The notes: generated by a model from the letters alone, not told the origin. Numbered from the stretch's first letter, positions 8,162 to 18,379 are shown. The stretch is DNA of 64,000 nt from Pseudomonas frederiksbergensis (GCF_900105495.1 NZ_FNTF01000002.1:3137501-3201500), one strand, 5' to 3'. A program made the numbers and translations.

Positions 8162-9145
8162 TTACTGGGCGTCCGCCACTGGCGCTTTCTCACCGTGAGA
8201 GAGGCTGTAGACGTAAGCGGCCAGCAGGTGAACCTTGTCGTTGCCTTGCAGGTGTTCTTGCGCAGGCATCTGGCCCTGACGGCCGTAACGGATGGTCTGC
8301 TGCAGTTGCGCGAAGCTCGAACCGTAGATGAACGAGCCCGGGTGGGTCAGGTCGGGTGCGCCCATGGCTGGCGTACCTTTGCCGGCCGGACCGTGGCACG
8401 CCACGCAGTTGGCAGCGAACAGTTTCTGCCCGGCAACCGGATCGGCCTTGGTGTTTTCCGGCAGTTTGCGACCATCGAGATTGGTCAGTACGAACGCGGC
8501 AACGTTCGCAACGCCTTGTTCGCCGATCACTTCAGCCCACGCCGGCATGACCGCGTGACGACCGCCCATGATGGTGGTCTTGATGGTTTCCGCTTCGCCG
8601 CCCCAGCGCCAGTCGGCGTCGGTCAGGTTAGGGAAGCCGTAGGCGCCCTTGGCATCGGAACCGTGGCAGACCGAGCAGTTGGAGGCGAACAGGCGGCCAC
8701 CCATCTTCAGGGCTTGCGGGTCCTTGGCGACTTCTTCAATCGGCATGGAAGCGAATTTGGCGAAAATCGGGCCGAACTTGGCGTCCGACTTGGCCATTTC
8801 CTTTTCCCACTCGTGAACGCCGGTCCAGCCGCTCTGGCCGTTGGCGAACGCGGTCTGCTTTTCGTTATCGAGGTAGTTGTACCCCGGCAGCAGGCCTTTC
8901 CAGTTACCCAGGCCCGGGTATAGCACCAGATAGCCGAGGGCGAAGATGATGGTGCCCACGAACAGCATGAACCACCATTTTGGCAGTGGGTTGTCGTACT
9001 CCTCGATCCCGTCGAAGGAGTGGCCAACCGTTTCTTCGGTGGCTTCGCTGCGCTGGCCCTTGCGGGTGGACAGCAGCAGCCAGGTCAGGGCGAAGATCGT
9101 GCCGAGACTGAGGACTGTGACGTACAGACTCCAGAACGTAGTCAT
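8162..9145 (-). CDS. ccoP1: cbb3 cytochrome c oxidase subunit III (diheme cytochrome c), copy 1
   Basis: A 327-residue subunit that passes electrons from soluble cytochrome c to CcoO/CcoN. It has two N-terminal membrane helices, then two cytochrome c domains with haem motifs CSVCH and CVACH; Met axial ligands are likely in the MPAW and MPAQ motifs. It differs from CcoP2 by a 14-residue stretch in the linker (between LLPGY and GWTGV) that CcoP2 lacks. Its start overlaps ccoQ1 by 4 bp (ATGA). It is the last gene of the cco1 operon and is followed by a terminator. Confidence 0.96.
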   Translation of the reverse strand: MTTFWSLYVTVLSLGTIFALTWLLLSTRKGQRSEATEETVGHSFDGIEEYDNPLPKWWFMLFVGTIIFALGYLVLYPGLGNWKGLLPGYNYLDNEKQTAFANGQSGWTGVHEWEKEMAKSDAKFGPIFAKFASMPIEEVAKDPQALKMGGRLFASNCSVCHGSDAKGAYGFPNLTDADWRWGGEAETIKTTIMGGRHAVMPAWAEVIGEQGVANVAAFVLTNLDGRKLPENTKADPVAGQKLFAANCVACHGPAGKGTPAMGAPDLTHPGSFIYGSSFAQLQQTIRYGRQGQMPAQEHLQGNDKVHLLAAYVYSLSHGEKAPVADAQ

Positions 9146-9327
9146 TCTTTGTTACTCCTAGAAGCTTGCTCGACGTGCTTGATGGCTTCGGGATCATCCG
9201 CGAAAGGCAGCAAGGTCGCGTCTTCAAACTCCGACTTGCGCTTGGGGCTGAATACCCACAACGCCAGACCGATGAAGGCCACCATCACAACAACGGTGCC
9301 CAGGCCACGAATCATCCCGATATCCAT
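9142..9327 (-). CDS. ccoQ1: cbb3 oxidase subunit CcoQ, copy 1
   Basis: A 61-residue single-helix membrane protein, [30 protein letters not shown] in two overlapping halves of helix and basic tail. The WVFSPKRK motif is typical of CcoQ/FixQ, which stabilises the oxidase complex. It lies 5 bp after ccoO1 and overlaps ccoP1 by 4 bp. Confidence 0.93.
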   Translation of the reverse strand: MDIGMIRGLGTVVVMVAFIGLALWVFSPKRKSEFEDATLLPFADDPEAIKHVEQASRSNKE

Positions 9328-9332
9328 CTAAA

Positions 9333-9941
9333 TCACCGTTTGCTTTTGATGATGGTGCCCAGGCCTTGCAGATAGGCCACCAGCGCGTCCATTTCGGTTT
9401 TGCCCTTCACAGCATCCTGGGCACCGGCGATGTCTTCGTCGGTGTAAGGGACGCCGAGCGTGCGCAAGACTTCCATTTTCTTGGCGGTGTCTTTGCCGTC
9501 GAGCTTGTTTTCCACGAGGAACGGGTAGGCCGGCATTTTCGACTCAGGCACTACGTTGCGCGGGTTGTACAAATGCGCACGCTGCCAGTCATCGGAATAA
9601 CGACCGCCGACACGGGCCAGGTCCGGACCGGTACGCTTGGAACCCCACAGGAACGGGTGGTCCCAGACGCTTTCACCAGCGACCGAGTAGTGGCCATAAC
9701 GTTCGGTTTCAGCACGGAACGGGCGGATCATCTGCGAGTGGCAGCCGACACAACCGTTGGCGATGTAGATGTCGCGGCCTTCCAGTTCAAGGGCGGTGCG
9801 AGGCTTCATGCCTTCGACCGGCTTGTTGGTGACGTCCTGGAAAAACAGCGGAACGATCTGGGTCAAGCCGCCGATGCTGACGGCGATAACCATGAAGAAG
9901 GCCAGCAGGCCAATGTTCTTCTCGACTGCTTCATGCTTCAT
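9333..9941 (-). CDS. ccoO1: cbb3 oxidase subunit II (monoheme cytochrome c), copy 1
   Basis: A 202-residue membrane-anchored cytochrome c with one N-terminal helix and a single haem motif CVGCH, followed by [18 protein letters not shown], conserved in CcoO/FixO. It carries electrons between CcoP and the binuclear centre in CcoN. Its start codon overlaps the ccoN1 stop by one base. It is very similar to CcoO2 (13039-13647) in protein and DNA. Confidence 0.96.
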   Translation of the reverse strand: MKHEAVEKNIGLLAFFMVIAVSIGGLTQIVPLFFQDVTNKPVEGMKPRTALELEGRDIYIANGCVGCHSQMIRPFRAETERYGHYSVAGESVWDHPFLWGSKRTGPDLARVGGRYSDDWQRAHLYNPRNVVPESKMPAYPFLVENKLDGKDTAKKMEVLRTLGVPYTDEDIAGAQDAVKGKTEMDALVAYLQGLGTIIKSKR

Positions 9942-11383
9942 CAGTGAGCTCCAACTACAGCAATCTGTTCAGCAGCTTTGGCTTCAGCCGGGTTCGAGGC
10001 ACGTACGGTACGCCATACGTTGTAGGCCATGAACAGCATGCCGCTGGCGAAGAACGCACCGCCCAGGGCGCGAACGATGAAACCAGGATGGCTGGCTTGC
10101 AGCGCTTCGACGAACGAATAGGTGAGGGTGCCGTCGTCGTTGATTGCACGCCACATCAGACCCTGGGTGATGCCGTTGACCCACATCGAAGCGATGTACA
10201 GCACGGTACCGATGGTTGCGAGCCAGAAGTGCGTGTTGATCAGGCCGATGCTGTGCATCTGCACACGACCGAACAGTTTCGGGATCATGTGGTAGATCGC
10301 GCCGATCGAGATCATCGCTACCCAACCCAAGGCGCCAGCGTGCACGTGGCCGATGGTCCAGTCGGTGTAGTGGGACAGCGAGTTGACGGTCTTGATGGCC
10401 ATCATCGGGCCTTCGAAGGTCGACATGCCGTAGAACGCCAGCGATACCACGAGGAAGCGCAGGATCGGGTCGGTGCGCAGCTTATGCCAGGCGCCCGACA
10501 GGGTCATCATGCCGTTGATCATGCCGCCCCAGCTCGGTGCCAGCAGGATGATCGACATCGCCATGCCCAGGGACTGAGCCCAGTCCGGCAGCGCGGTGTA
10601 GTGCAGGTGGTGCGGACCGGCCCAGATGTACAGGGTGATCAACGCCCAGAAGTGCACGATCGACAGGCGATAGGAGTAGATCGGACGCTCGGCCTGCTTC
10701 GGAACGAAGTAGTACATCATCCCCAGGAAGCCCGTGGTCAGGAAGAAACCCACCGCGTTGTGGCCGTACCACCACTGGATCATCGCATCAGTCGCACCGG
10801 CGTAGGCCGAGTAGGACTTGAAGAAACTGACCGGCAGGGAGGCGTGGTTGACGATGTGCAGCATCGCCGTCACAACGATGAAGGCACCGTAGAACCAGTT
10901 ACCCACATAGATGTGCTTGGTCTTGCGCTTGGTGATGGTGCCGAAGAACACCAGACCGTAGGTAACCCAGACGATGGCCAGCAGAATAGCCAGGGGCCAT
11001 TCCAGTTCCGCGTATTCCTTGGTGGTGGTGTAACCCAACGGCAAGGTAACGATCGCGCCGACGATCACCGCTTGCCAACCCCAGAAGGTGAAGGCGGCGA
11101 GGCTGTCGGAAATCAGTCGCGTTTGGCAGGTTCGCTGCACGACGTAATAAGAAGTGGCAAACAGAGCACAACCACCGAAGGCGAAAATCACCAGGTTGGT
11201 GTGCAACGGGCGTAAGCGTCCAAAAGTCGTCCACGGCAGACCGAAGTTCAATTCCGGCCATACAAGCTGTGAGGCGATGAAGACACCAAGCCCCATGCCA
11301 AGGATCCCCCAGACCACCGTCATGATGGCGAACTGGCGGACTACCTTATAGTTATAAGCAGTCGGACTGATTGCTGTGCTCAT
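9941..11383 (-). CDS. ccoN1: cbb3 cytochrome c oxidase subunit I (catalytic), copy 1
   Basis: A 480-residue haem-copper oxidase subunit with about 12 membrane helices. Conserved segments include [14 protein letters not shown], the [18 protein letters not shown] haem/copper region, [17 protein letters not shown] with the CuB histidine pair, and [13 protein letters not shown] near the C-terminus. I chose the ATG at 11383 ([19 protein letters not shown]), where alignment to CcoN2 begins; longer readings extend into the promoter. It is the first gene of cco1 and has an imperfect Anr site about 90 bp upstream. In P. aeruginosa the cco1 oxidase is expressed broadly while cco2 is induced at low oxygen. 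Confidence 0.96.
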   Translation of the reverse strand: MSTAISPTAYNYKVVRQFAIMTVVWGILGMGLGVFIASQLVWPELNFGLPWTTFGRLRPLHTNLVIFAFGGCALFATSYYVVQRTCQTRLISDSLAAFTFWGWQAVIVGAIVTLPLGYTTTKEYAELEWPLAILLAIVWVTYGLVFFGTITKRKTKHIYVGNWFYGAFIVVTAMLHIVNHASLPVSFFKSYSAYAGATDAMIQWWYGHNAVGFFLTTGFLGMMYYFVPKQAERPIYSYRLSIVHFWALITLYIWAGPHHLHYTALPDWAQSLGMAMSIILLAPSWGGMINGMMTLSGAWHKLRTDPILRFLVVSLAFYGMSTFEGPMMAIKTVNSLSHYTDWTIGHVHAGALGWVAMISIGAIYHMIPKLFGRVQMHSIGLINTHFWLATIGTVLYIASMWVNGITQGLMWRAINDDGTLTYSFVEALQASHPGFIVRALGGAFFASGMLFMAYNVWRTVRASNPAEAKAAEQIAVVGAH

Positions 11384-11468
11384 TCTAAGGTTCCACGGTT
11401 TGGGTGTTTTATTAGGAGTAAAAATCGGCCGCAAGTATGGAGAAAGCGGGGGGTCATTGCAACGCGCC

Positions 11469-11482
11469 ATGACCTGGGTCAA
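11469..11482 (-). promoter_or_regulatory. Anr-like box upstream of ccoN1
   Basis: On the minus strand the sequence is TTGACCCAGGTCAT, matching TTGAT/C-N4-A/GTCAA except at the last base. It is centred about 92 bp upstream of the ccoN1 start. The match is weaker than at cco2, consistent with looser oxygen control of cco1. Confidence 0.5.
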
Positions 11483-11825
11483 TGCTTTCAAAAGCTGATT
11501 CTGCGGCCTTTCCATGCGCCGCGTAAGGACAAAATTGGCCAAGGGCAAAATGTCGCAGCAGACGAAATGGGTGAGGGGGTCAGGTCGGATGTAACGGGGT
11601 GTGTTCAAACCCGACGATCGGGTGACAGATGGCAATTGGCATGACAGCCGGTATCTACCAGCCTTTGCGGCCTGTCATCGAGTAGATTCGTCGAACACAT
11701 CGGGTCGGGTCGACCTGGAACCGGCTCATGCCAGTCCGCATCGGGGGAAGCTTAGACCTGAATCCGGGGAACTGAAAGGAGGACCAGCGCAGGGGTGCGA
11801 CACTTGGTCGCAAAGGGGCAGGGAA

Positions 11826-11851
11826 CTGCCGCATCCGGGAGAATGCGGCAG
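11826..11851 (-). terminator. Hairpin downstream of ccoP2
   Basis: Perfect 9-bp stem CTGCCGCAT / ATGCGGCAG with an 8-base loop, starting 15 bp after the ccoP2 stop in the direction of transcription. No strong T run follows, so it may be a weak terminator or an mRNA 3'-end stabiliser. Confidence 0.5.
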
Positions 11852-11866
11852 CAGAGCAGTCGAGAT

Positions 11867-12820
11867 TTATTCGTGTTTGCCTTCAGCCTGCAAACGTTCG
11901 GTGCTCAAACCGTGGGACAAGCTGTAAACGTAAGCCGCCAGCAGTTGCACTTTGTCGTTGCCGAGCAGTTCGTTCTGCGCCGGCATATGACCTTGGCGGC
12001 CATGACGAATGGTCTGTTGCAACTGCGCCAGGCTTGTACCGTAGATAAAGCCGGCCGGTTGCGTCAGGTTCGGCGCACCCATGGCTTCAGTGCCCTTGCC
12101 GTTTGCCCCATGACAAGCTACGCACATGGTGCTGAACGCTTGCTGTCCGGCGTGCAGATCGGCGCCATTGTCGGCAGGCAACGGCAGTCCGGCCAGGTCA
12201 TGGCGCACATAAGCCGCAACGTTTTTCACCCCGGCATCACCCAGGATTTCACCCCAGGCCGGCATCGCGGCCATGCGACCACCCATGATCGTGGTTTTGA
12301 TCGTTTCGGCGTTGCCGCCCCAGCGCCAGGTGGTGTCCGCCAGGTTCGGGAAGCCGAAAGCGCCCTTGGCATCCGAGCCGTGGCAAACCGCGCAATTGGA
12401 GGCAAACAGGCGACCGCCCATTTTCAACGCCAGCGGGTCCGTCGCCACTTCTTCCACGGGCATCGCCGCGAATTTGGCGAAGATCGGCCCGAACTTCGCG
12501 TCAGCCTTGTTCATCTCCTTTTCCCACTCGTTGACGCCGGTCCAACCGTTCTCGTAACCCGGCAGAATGCCTTTCCAGTTGCCCAGGCCCGGATAAAGCA
12601 CCAGATAACCGACGGCAAACACCAGCGTGCCGGCGAACAGCAGGAACCACCATTGCGGCAGTGGGTTGTCGTACTCCTCGATGCCGTCGAAGCTGTGGCC
12701 CATGGTCTGGTCGACGCTGCCCTTGGTTTCGCCCTTGCGGGTGCCGATCAGCAGCCAGGTCAAGCCGATCAGGCTGCCAATGGTCAGTACGCAGATCCAC
12801 GTACTCCAGAAAGTGGTCAT
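11867..12820 (-). CDS. ccoP2: cbb3 cytochrome c oxidase subunit III (diheme cytochrome c), copy 2
   Basis: A 317-residue paralogue of CcoP1 with the same layout: two N-terminal helices and haem motifs CAVCH and CVACH. The linker after LPGY is 14 residues shorter ([11 protein letters not shown]). The C-terminus ends in a short charged tail. The start overlaps ccoQ2 by 4 bp. It is the last gene of cco2. Confidence 0.96.
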   Translation of the reverse strand: MTTFWSTWICVLTIGSLIGLTWLLIGTRKGETKGSVDQTMGHSFDGIEEYDNPLPQWWFLLFAGTLVFAVGYLVLYPGLGNWKGILPGYENGWTGVNEWEKEMNKADAKFGPIFAKFAAMPVEEVATDPLALKMGGRLFASNCAVCHGSDAKGAFGFPNLADTTWRWGGNAETIKTTIMGGRMAAMPAWGEILGDAGVKNVAAYVRHDLAGLPLPADNGADLHAGQQAFSTMCVACHGANGKGTEAMGAPNLTQPAGFIYGTSLAQLQQTIRHGRQGHMPAQNELLGNDKVQLLAAYVYSLSHGLSTERLQAEGKHE

Positions 12821-13035
12821 GGCCGGGTACTCCTTGTTTCAGGTTCTTGGGTGGCGTCATCGGGCAGGGGTTCATCGGCGAACGGCAGCAAGCGCGCTTC
12901 GGCGAATTCCGGATTGCGCTTTCTGTTGAACACCCACAGCGTCAGGCCGACGAAGGCCAGGAACACCACGACCGTGCCCAGGCCGCGGATCATTCCACTG
13001 CTCATTACGCTTACGATTTCAAAGGGCATGGCCAT
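12817..13035 (-). CDS. ccoQ2: cbb3 oxidase subunit CcoQ, copy 2
   Basis: A 72-residue single-helix protein with the CcoQ core [20 protein letters not shown] and basic NRKRNPEF motif. The ATG at 13035 is preceded by an AGAGG ribosome-binding site that overlaps the ccoO2 stop. An internal ATG at 13005 would give a 62-residue protein closer in length to CcoQ1, but its upstream sequence is a poorer site. The gap to ccoO2 is 3 bp. Confidence 0.9.
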   Translation of the reverse strand: MAMPFEIVSVMSSGMIRGLGTVVVFLAFVGLTLWVFNRKRNPEFAEARLLPFADEPLPDDATQEPETRSTRP

Positions 13036-13038
13036 GGC

Positions 13039-13647
13039 TCACCTCTTGCTCTTGATGGATGTGCCGAGCACTTGCAGGTAAGCGACCAGTGCGTCCATTT
13101 CGGTCTTGCCCTGGAGCGAGGCGACTGAACCTGTGATGTCTTCATCGGTGTACGGCACGCCGAGGGTGCGCATGGCGCGGATCTTGGTTTCGGTGTGGCT
13201 GCTATCGACCTTGTTGTCCACCAGCCACGGGTAGGCCGGCATCTTCGATTCCGGCACCACGTTGCGCGGGTTGTACAAGTGCGCGCGATGCCAGTCTTCG
13301 GAGTAGCGACCGCCGACGCGGGCCAGGTCCGGACCGGTGCGCTTGGAGCCCCAGAGGAACGGGTGATCCCAGACGCTTTCACCGGCCACCGAGTAGTGGC
13401 CATAGCGTTCCGTTTCAGCACGGAACGGGCGGATCATCTGCGAATGGCAACCAACGCAGCCTTCGCGGATGTAAATGTCGCGACCTTCCAGTTGCAGCGC
13501 GGTGTAGGGCTTCATGCCTTCCACTGGTTTATTGGTCACGTCCTGAAAGAACAGCGGGACGATCTGGGTCAGACCGCCGATGCTCACAGCCAACACCATC
13601 AGCAGCATCAGCAGGCCGACGTTTTTCTCGATTGTTTCGTGTTTCAT
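13039..13647 (-). CDS. ccoO2: cbb3 oxidase subunit II (monoheme cytochrome c), copy 2
   Basis: A 202-residue monohaem cytochrome c with an N-terminal anchor helix and the motif CVGCH. It is the same length as CcoO1 and identical over long stretches such as [18 protein letters not shown]. Differences cluster near the haem (REGCVGCH here, ANGCVGCH in copy 1) and at the C-terminus. It lies 10 bp after ccoN2. Confidence 0.96.
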   Translation of the reverse strand: MKHETIEKNVGLLMLLMVLAVSIGGLTQIVPLFFQDVTNKPVEGMKPYTALQLEGRDIYIREGCVGCHSQMIRPFRAETERYGHYSVAGESVWDHPFLWGSKRTGPDLARVGGRYSEDWHRAHLYNPRNVVPESKMPAYPWLVDNKVDSSHTETKIRAMRTLGVPYTDEDITGSVASLQGKTEMDALVAYLQVLGTSIKSKR

Positions 13648-13657
13648 GACGGACTCC

Positions 13658-15082
13658 TCAGGCGATCTGCGCGGCAGCGGCGGCTTCGGCAGGCTGCGAG
13701 GCCCGTACGGTGCGCCAGGTGTTGTAGGCCATCAGCAACATGCCGCTGAAGAAAATCGCACCGCCTACCAGACGCACGACGAAGCCTGGGTGGCTGGCCA
13801 CCAGGGTTTCGACGAAGGAGTAGGTCAGCGTGCCGTCTTCGTTGACCGCGCGCCACATGAGGCCCTGGGCAATGCCGTTGACCCACATCGACGCGATGTA
13901 CAGCACGGTGCCGATGGTCGCGAGCCAGAAGTGCGCGTTGATCAGGCCGATGCTGTGCATCTGCGTGCGACCGAAGATTTTCGGGATCATGTGGTACAGC
14001 GCGCCGATGGAGATCATCGCGACCCAACCGAGGGCGCCGGCGTGAACATGGCCGATGGTCCAGTCGGTGTAGTGGGAGAGGGCGTTGACCGTCTTGATCG
14101 CCATCATCGGCCCTTCGAAGGTCGACATGCCGTAGAAGGCCAGCGAGACCACGAGGAAGCGCAGGATCGGGTCGCTGCGCAACTTATGCCAGGCGCCCGA
14201 GAGCGTCATCATCCCGTTGATCATCCCGCCCCAGCTCGGCGCCAGCAGGATCAGCGACATCACCATGCCCAGCGACTGCGCCCAGTCCGGCAGCGCGGTG
14301 TAGTGCAAGTGGTGCGGACCGGCCCAGATGTACAGGGTGATCAGCGCCCAGAAGTGCACGATCGACAAGCGATAGGAGTACACCGGACGCTCAGCCTGTT
14401 TCGGCACGAAGTAGTACATCATCCCGAGGAAACCGGCGGTGAGGAAAAAGCCTACGGCGTTGTGCCCGTACCACCACTGCACCATGGCATCAGTCGCACC
14501 GGCGTACAGCGAGTAGGACTTGGTGAAACTCACCGGCAATTCCAGGTTGTTGACGATGTGCAGGATCGCCACGGTGATGATGAAGCCACCGAAGAACCAG
14601 TTACCGACATAGATGTGTTTGGTCTTGCGCTGCATGATCGTGCCAAAGAACACGACGGCATAGGCCACCCAGACAATGGTGATCAGAATGTCGATCGGCC
14701 ATTCAAGCTCGGCGTATTCCTTGGAACTGGTGTAACCCAGCGGCAGGCTGATGGCCGCCAGCAGGATCACAAGCTGCCAGCCCCAGAAACAGAATGCGGC
14801 GATTTTCGGCGCGAACAGTCGGGTCTGGCAGGTGCGTTGCACCGAATAGAACGAACTGGCGAACAGGGCGCAACCGCCGAAGGCGAAGATCACTGCGTTA
14901 GTGTGCAGCGGGCGCAGACGCCCGAAGCTGGTCCACGGCAGATTGAAGTTGAGTTCAGGCCAGACCAATTGAGCCGCGAGAAAAACCCCGAGCCCCATTC
15001 CGACGATGCCCCACACCACCGTCATAATGGCGAATTGGCGGACCACCTTGTAGTTGTAGGCGGTACTGATAGAAGTGTTCAT
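13658..15082 (-). CDS. ccoN2: cbb3 cytochrome c oxidase subunit I (catalytic), copy 2
   Basis: A 474-residue catalytic subunit colinear with CcoN1. It starts [17 protein letters not shown] at 15082, the point where similarity to CcoN1 begins. The haem and copper ligand regions ([39 protein letters not shown]) are intact. It is the first gene of cco2. A perfect Anr box lies 134 bp upstream, inside the start of the divergent hydrolase gene, consistent with low-oxygen induction of the second oxidase. Confidence 0.96.
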   Translation of the reverse strand: MNTSISTAYNYKVVRQFAIMTVVWGIVGMGLGVFLAAQLVWPELNFNLPWTSFGRLRPLHTNAVIFAFGGCALFASSFYSVQRTCQTRLFAPKIAAFCFWGWQLVILLAAISLPLGYTSSKEYAELEWPIDILITIVWVAYAVVFFGTIMQRKTKHIYVGNWFFGGFIITVAILHIVNNLELPVSFTKSYSLYAGATDAMVQWWYGHNAVGFFLTAGFLGMMYYFVPKQAERPVYSYRLSIVHFWALITLYIWAGPHHLHYTALPDWAQSLGMVMSLILLAPSWGGMINGMMTLSGAWHKLRSDPILRFLVVSLAFYGMSTFEGPMMAIKTVNALSHYTDWTIGHVHAGALGWVAMISIGALYHMIPKIFGRTQMHSIGLINAHFWLATIGTVLYIASMWVNGIAQGLMWRAVNEDGTLTYSFVETLVASHPGFVVRLVGGAIFFSGMLLMAYNTWRTVRASQPAEAAAAAQIA

Positions 15083-15191
15083 GGTTCCCCATCCACGGTT
15101 CAGCCGAAGTGAGGGCCTGCCTTTGCGAGTAAGCCGCACGGCAGACGCTCCCTTCGCCTGGAGTTATAGGCAGACTAAAAGCGAGGCAAGC

Positions 15192-15869
15192 ATGGACAAA
15201 GAGCACAAGGCCAGTATTGACGAGGATCAATGGGCGCGGTGTGTACGGGATCATGGATGGTTATGGAATGCCGCCACCACTCCAGCATCGGCGACGCTGA
15301 TTCTCGCTCACGGTGCCGGCGCACCCATGGACAGCGCCTGGATGAACGACATGGCTGCGCGCCTTGCTGCATCTGGGATCAACGTGCTGCGCTTCGAGTT
15401 TCCGTACATGGCGCAACGGCGTGTTGATGGGGGTAAACGTCCACCGAACCCAGCGCCGAAACTGCTCGAGTGCTGGTGTGAGGTCTATGCCGTGGTGCGA
15501 CGCCATGTCGCTGGGCGTCTGGCCATTGGTGGCAAGTCCATGGGCGGGCGGATGGCGAGTTTGTTGGCGGATGAACTGGAGGCCGATGCGTTGGTGTGCC
15601 TCGGATATCCGTTTTATGCGGTAGGGAAACCTGAGAAGCCACGGGTCGAGCATTTGGCCGTGCTGAAGACGCGGACGTTAATCGTGCAGGGCGAGCGGGA
15701 TGCGTTGGGCAATCGTGAGGCCGTCGAGGCTTACACGTTGGCACCGAGTATCGAGGTGTTCTGGCTGGCGGCGGGGGATCATGATTTGAAGCCGTTGAAG
15801 GCTTCCGGGTTTACCCATGAGCAGCATTTGGAGACTGCGGCGCAGAAGGTTGCTGATTTCCTGCGCTAA
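15192..15869 (+). CDS. Alpha/beta-family hydrolase (KANL3/TEX30-like)
   Basis: A 225-residue cytoplasmic alpha/beta hydrolase. Visible motifs: oxyanion region LAHGAGAPMDS, nucleophile elbow GGKSMGGRM near residue 117, Asp in VQGERDALG, and His in AGDHDLKP, giving a complete Ser-Asp-His triad. The gene is divergent from ccoN2 with a 109-bp gap. I take the ATG at 15192 (MDKEHKASIDEDQ). The codons just after it contain the Anr box of the cco2 promoter, so coding and control functions overlap. The substrate is unknown. A hydrolase gene also flanks ccoN2 in P. aeruginosa as I recall. Confidence 0.85.
   Translation: MDKEHKASIDEDQWARCVRDHGWLWNAATTPASATLILAHGAGAPMDSAWMNDMAARLAASGINVLRFEFPYMAQRRVDGGKRPPNPAPKLLECWCEVYAVVRRHVAGRLAIGGKSMGGRMASLLADELEADALVCLGYPFYAVGKPEKPRVEHLAVLKTRTLIVQGERDALGNREAVEAYTLAPSIEVFWLAAGDHDLKPLKASGFTHEQHLETAAQKVADFLR
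15217..15230 (-). promoter_or_regulatory. Anr/FNR box for ccoN2, inside hydrolase coding sequence
   Basis: TTGACGAGGATCAA is a perfect match to TTGAC/T-N4-ATCAA. It covers codons 9-13 of the hydrolase gene and is centred about 141 bp upstream of ccoN2. Confidence 0.7.
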
Positions 15870-15871
15870 GC

Positions 15872-15902
15872 GATCGTTCCCACGCAGAGCGTGGGAACGA
15901 TC
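15872..15902. repeat. Solo unit of the GATCGTTCCCACGC repeat family
   Basis: A 31-bp palindrome with arms GATCGTTCCCACG and CGTGGGAACGATC. It matches the terminal unit of the compound copies at 4527 and 22674. It begins 2 bp after the hydrolase stop and may act as a bidirectional transcript end between the hydrolase and aer. Confidence 0.8.
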
Positions 15903-15921
15903 AGGATCAGGCGAGGCGCTA

Positions 15922-17487
15922 TCAGCGGTTAAACCGCTCCACCAACGAATACTGGGTATTCGCCGTCTTCGTCAGCTCTTCACTCAACAATGCCGAGTGT
16001 TGCGCCTGTTCCGAGGTCTGATCCGCCAGGTGCGAGATGTTGCTGATGTTACGGCTGATCTCTTCGGCGACAGCGCTTTGCTCTTCGGTCGCCGCCGCGA
16101 TCTGGGTGGTCATGTCGGTGATGTTGGCCACCGCTTCGCTGATCCCCACTAGCGCCTGATCCGCTTCCAGAACCCGCGCCACACCTTCTTCGGCCTGGCG
16201 ATGGCCAGCCTCCATGGTTTGCACCGCGGTGCTGGCGGTTTGCTGGAGCTTGGCGATCAACGCGTGGATCTGCCCGGTGGATTCGCTGGTGCGTTGCGCC
16301 AGTTGGCGAACTTCGTCGGCGACTACCGCGAAGCCACGACCCATTTCACCGGCACGGGCCGCTTCGATAGCCGCGTTCAAGGCCAGCAGGTTGGTCTGGT
16401 CGGCGATGCCTTTGATCACATCGACCACGCCACCGATTTCGTCGCTGTCCTTGGCCAGTTGGGTCACGGTCAGCCCGGTTTCACCCACCACCACCGACAG
16501 GCGCTGGATGGCTTCGCGGGTTTCCCCAGCGATGTCGCGACCGCGACCGGTCAGGCGATTGGCTTCTTGAGTCGCATCGGCCGTGCGCTGCACGTGGCTG
16601 GCGACTTCCTGCGTGGTGGCGGCCATCTGATTGACGGCAGTGGCCACTTGCTCGGTTTCGACGCGTTGGCGTTCCAGACCATTGGAGCTGTTATGCGCCA
16701 GGGTGTCGGACTGTTTCGCTTGTTCGCTCAGGTGCTCGGCGGTGTCCTGCAGACGGGTCAGGCAGGTTTTCAGGCGGGCTTCCTGGCTGAGGATCGACAT
16801 TTCCAGACGCGCTTGAGCGCCACGGCTGTCGGTGTACATCTGCGCGATCAGCGGGTCGGAGGTGGTCTGCCCAGCCAGGTGCAGCAGACGCTTGAGGCCG
16901 CGCTGTTGCCAGCTCAAGCCCAACAGACCCAATGGCACCGACAGACCGGCGGCCAACGCAAAACCCCATTGGGAATTGAGCGACGCACCGATCATGAAGC
17001 TCAGTTGGCTGACCAGAATGAACGGCAGCCAGTCCTGTAGCACCGGCAGCCATTTGTCCGTTGAAGGAATCGCCGACTTGCCCTGGTTGATGCGTTGGTA
17101 GAGCGCTTCGGCACGGCGGATCTGCTCGGCGGTGGGTTTGACCCGCACCGATTCGTAACCGACCACCTGATTGCCTTCGAAAACCGGCGTGACATAGGCG
17201 TTAACCCAGTAGTGATCACCGGTCTTGCAGCGATTCTTGACAATGCCCATCCATGGCAAGCCTTGTTTCAGTGTGCCCCACATGTGCGCGAATACCGCGG
17301 CCGGGACGTCAGGGTGACGGACCAGGTTATGCGGCGCACGGATCAGCTCTTCACGAGAATACCCGCTGATTTCGACGAAAGCGTCGTTGCAGTAGGTGAT
17401 CACGCCCTTGGCATCGGTGGTGGAAATCAACCGTTGCTGAGCCGGGAAGGTCCGTTCGCGTTGTGTAATAGGCTGGTTGTTACGCAT
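15922..17487 (-). CDS. aer: Aerotaxis receptor Aer (PAS-containing chemoreceptor)
   Basis: A 521-residue methyl-accepting chemotaxis protein with no periplasmic sensor domain. An N-terminal PAS domain (about residues 10-120, [21 protein letters not shown] and [11 protein letters not shown]) would bind FAD and sense redox state. A hydrophobic anchor follows at about 150-195, then a HAMP-like linker and a long coiled coil whose tip [20 protein letters not shown] is the CheA/CheW contact region. The ATG at 17487 ([19 protein letters not shown]) gives the length I recall for P. aeruginosa Aer. Its place beside the oxidase genes fits energy taxis. I found no clear Anr box upstream. Confidence 0.92.
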   Translation of the reverse strand: MRNNQPITQRERTFPAQQRLISTTDAKGVITYCNDAFVEISGYSREELIRAPHNLVRHPDVPAAVFAHMWGTLKQGLPWMGIVKNRCKTGDHYWVNAYVTPVFEGNQVVGYESVRVKPTAEQIRRAEALYQRINQGKSAIPSTDKWLPVLQDWLPFILVSQLSFMIGASLNSQWGFALAAGLSVPLGLLGLSWQQRGLKRLLHLAGQTTSDPLIAQMYTDSRGAQARLEMSILSQEARLKTCLTRLQDTAEHLSEQAKQSDTLAHNSSNGLERQRVETEQVATAVNQMAATTQEVASHVQRTADATQEANRLTGRGRDIAGETREAIQRLSVVVGETGLTVTQLAKDSDEIGGVVDVIKGIADQTNLLALNAAIEAARAGEMGRGFAVVADEVRQLAQRTSESTGQIHALIAKLQQTASTAVQTMEAGHRQAEEGVARVLEADQALVGISEAVANITDMTTQIAAATEEQSAVAEEISRNISNISHLADQTSEQAQHSALLSEELTKTANTQYSLVERFNR

Positions 17488-17590
17488 GGCTTTTTCAATC
17501 CGCAAGGCTTTGACGGGTTGTCGGCATCGTCAGCCATTTATTGAGATTATTTTTCGGTAATCAGTGGCGCGTCGCAAAACGACCCTTGCG

Positions 17591-18379
17591 TCAGCTGGCA
17601 AGCATCGGATAGGTGAACAGTCCGAAATGCAGCAGGTTCAGGCCGAAATGGGTGGCGATGGCCGCACCCAAGCCACCAAAACGGTAGGCCAGACCATAGC
17701 TGACACCTGCCAGGCTCGCCAGCAACACCCATTGCCAACCGGCCCCCACATGCGCCAGGCCGAACAACAGCGAGGCAAGGAGAAGGGCGAGGTTTTCACC
17801 GTAGGGCAGGTTTTTGAAGCACCGGGTCAGACCACCCTGGATATAGCCGCGAAAGAGCGCTTCCTCGACCAGCGTCACCAGCAGCAGGTTGTTCAGTAGC
17901 CACAACCAGGCTTGATCCGGCCACTTCGGTGCCCAACTGATCACGCCCAGCAACAGCGCGCCACCCAAGGCCAGCACGGCACTCAGGGACAGCGCCAGCG
18001 CAGAGGCATAAACGCCGAGGCGCAGCGAACGTCGGCCGACAATCCACGGGCAGACCAGCAGTAGCCAGAAACCGATCAGGGGCTTGTCCAGATTCAGGTA
18101 CATGGCAAACGTCACGGCATCATCGGTAAAACGTTGAGGGTTGATCCCTCGACCGTTGTAGAACCCGGGGAGCCAGTGCAGCGCCAACGCCAAGGCCATG
18201 AAAATGAACAAGCCATGACCGAGGTAGTGGCCGATCCGCACCTGTTGTTGGCGCACCGCAAAACCGGCAGTCAGCAGCAGCGCGACGGATATCCCGGCGA
18301 GCCATCCGAGATGGCCGTAGCTCAGTGCCAGACCATAGCCAATAGAAAGAAGGGCCAGGTAGTTCCATGGCAGAGTCAT
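17591..18379 (-). CDS. CPBP-family (CAAX-like) intramembrane protease
   Basis: A 262-residue protein with about eight hydrophobic segments. The family catalytic motifs are intact: EExxxR in LVEEALFRGYIQGG (near residue 175), FGLAHVG, and the C-terminal HFGLNLLHFG. This is the PF02517 signature of Rce1/Abi-type glutamic proteases. The substrate is unknown. It lies between aer and acnA on the minus strand, with an 85-bp gap to aer. A large inverted repeat separates it from acnA. Confidence 0.85.
   Translation of the reverse strand: MTLPWNYLALLSIGYGLALSYGHLGWLAGISVALLLTAGFAVRQQQVRIGHYLGHGLFIFMALALALHWLPGFYNGRGINPQRFTDDAVTFAMYLNLDKPLIGFWLLLVCPWIVGRRSLRLGVYASALALSLSAVLALGGALLLGVISWAPKWPDQAWLWLLNNLLLVTLVEEALFRGYIQGGLTRCFKNLPYGENLALLLASLLFGLAHVGAGWQWVLLASLAGVSYGLAYRFGGLGAAIATHFGLNLLHFGLFTYPMLAS

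Larger units (their letters stand above)
11384..11866. other. Intergenic region between ccoN1 and ccoP2
   Basis: A 483-bp gap with no convincing gene. It holds the cco1 promoter region with an Anr-like site (11469-11482), a small palindrome at 11794-11811 nearly identical to one at 6718-6735, and a hairpin just after ccoP2 (11826-11851). Confidence 0.6.

Noticed and set aside
5207..15112. Long plus-strand frames opposite ccoG, ccoN1 and ccoN2 (about 420-510 codons)
   Set aside because: Their translations are low-complexity and rich in His, Gln and Val, as expected for antisense of membrane protein genes. No motif is seen.
17506..17590. Search for an Anr box upstream of aer
   Set aside because: Only TTGACGGGTTGTCG is present; the right half does not match. 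No site is called.
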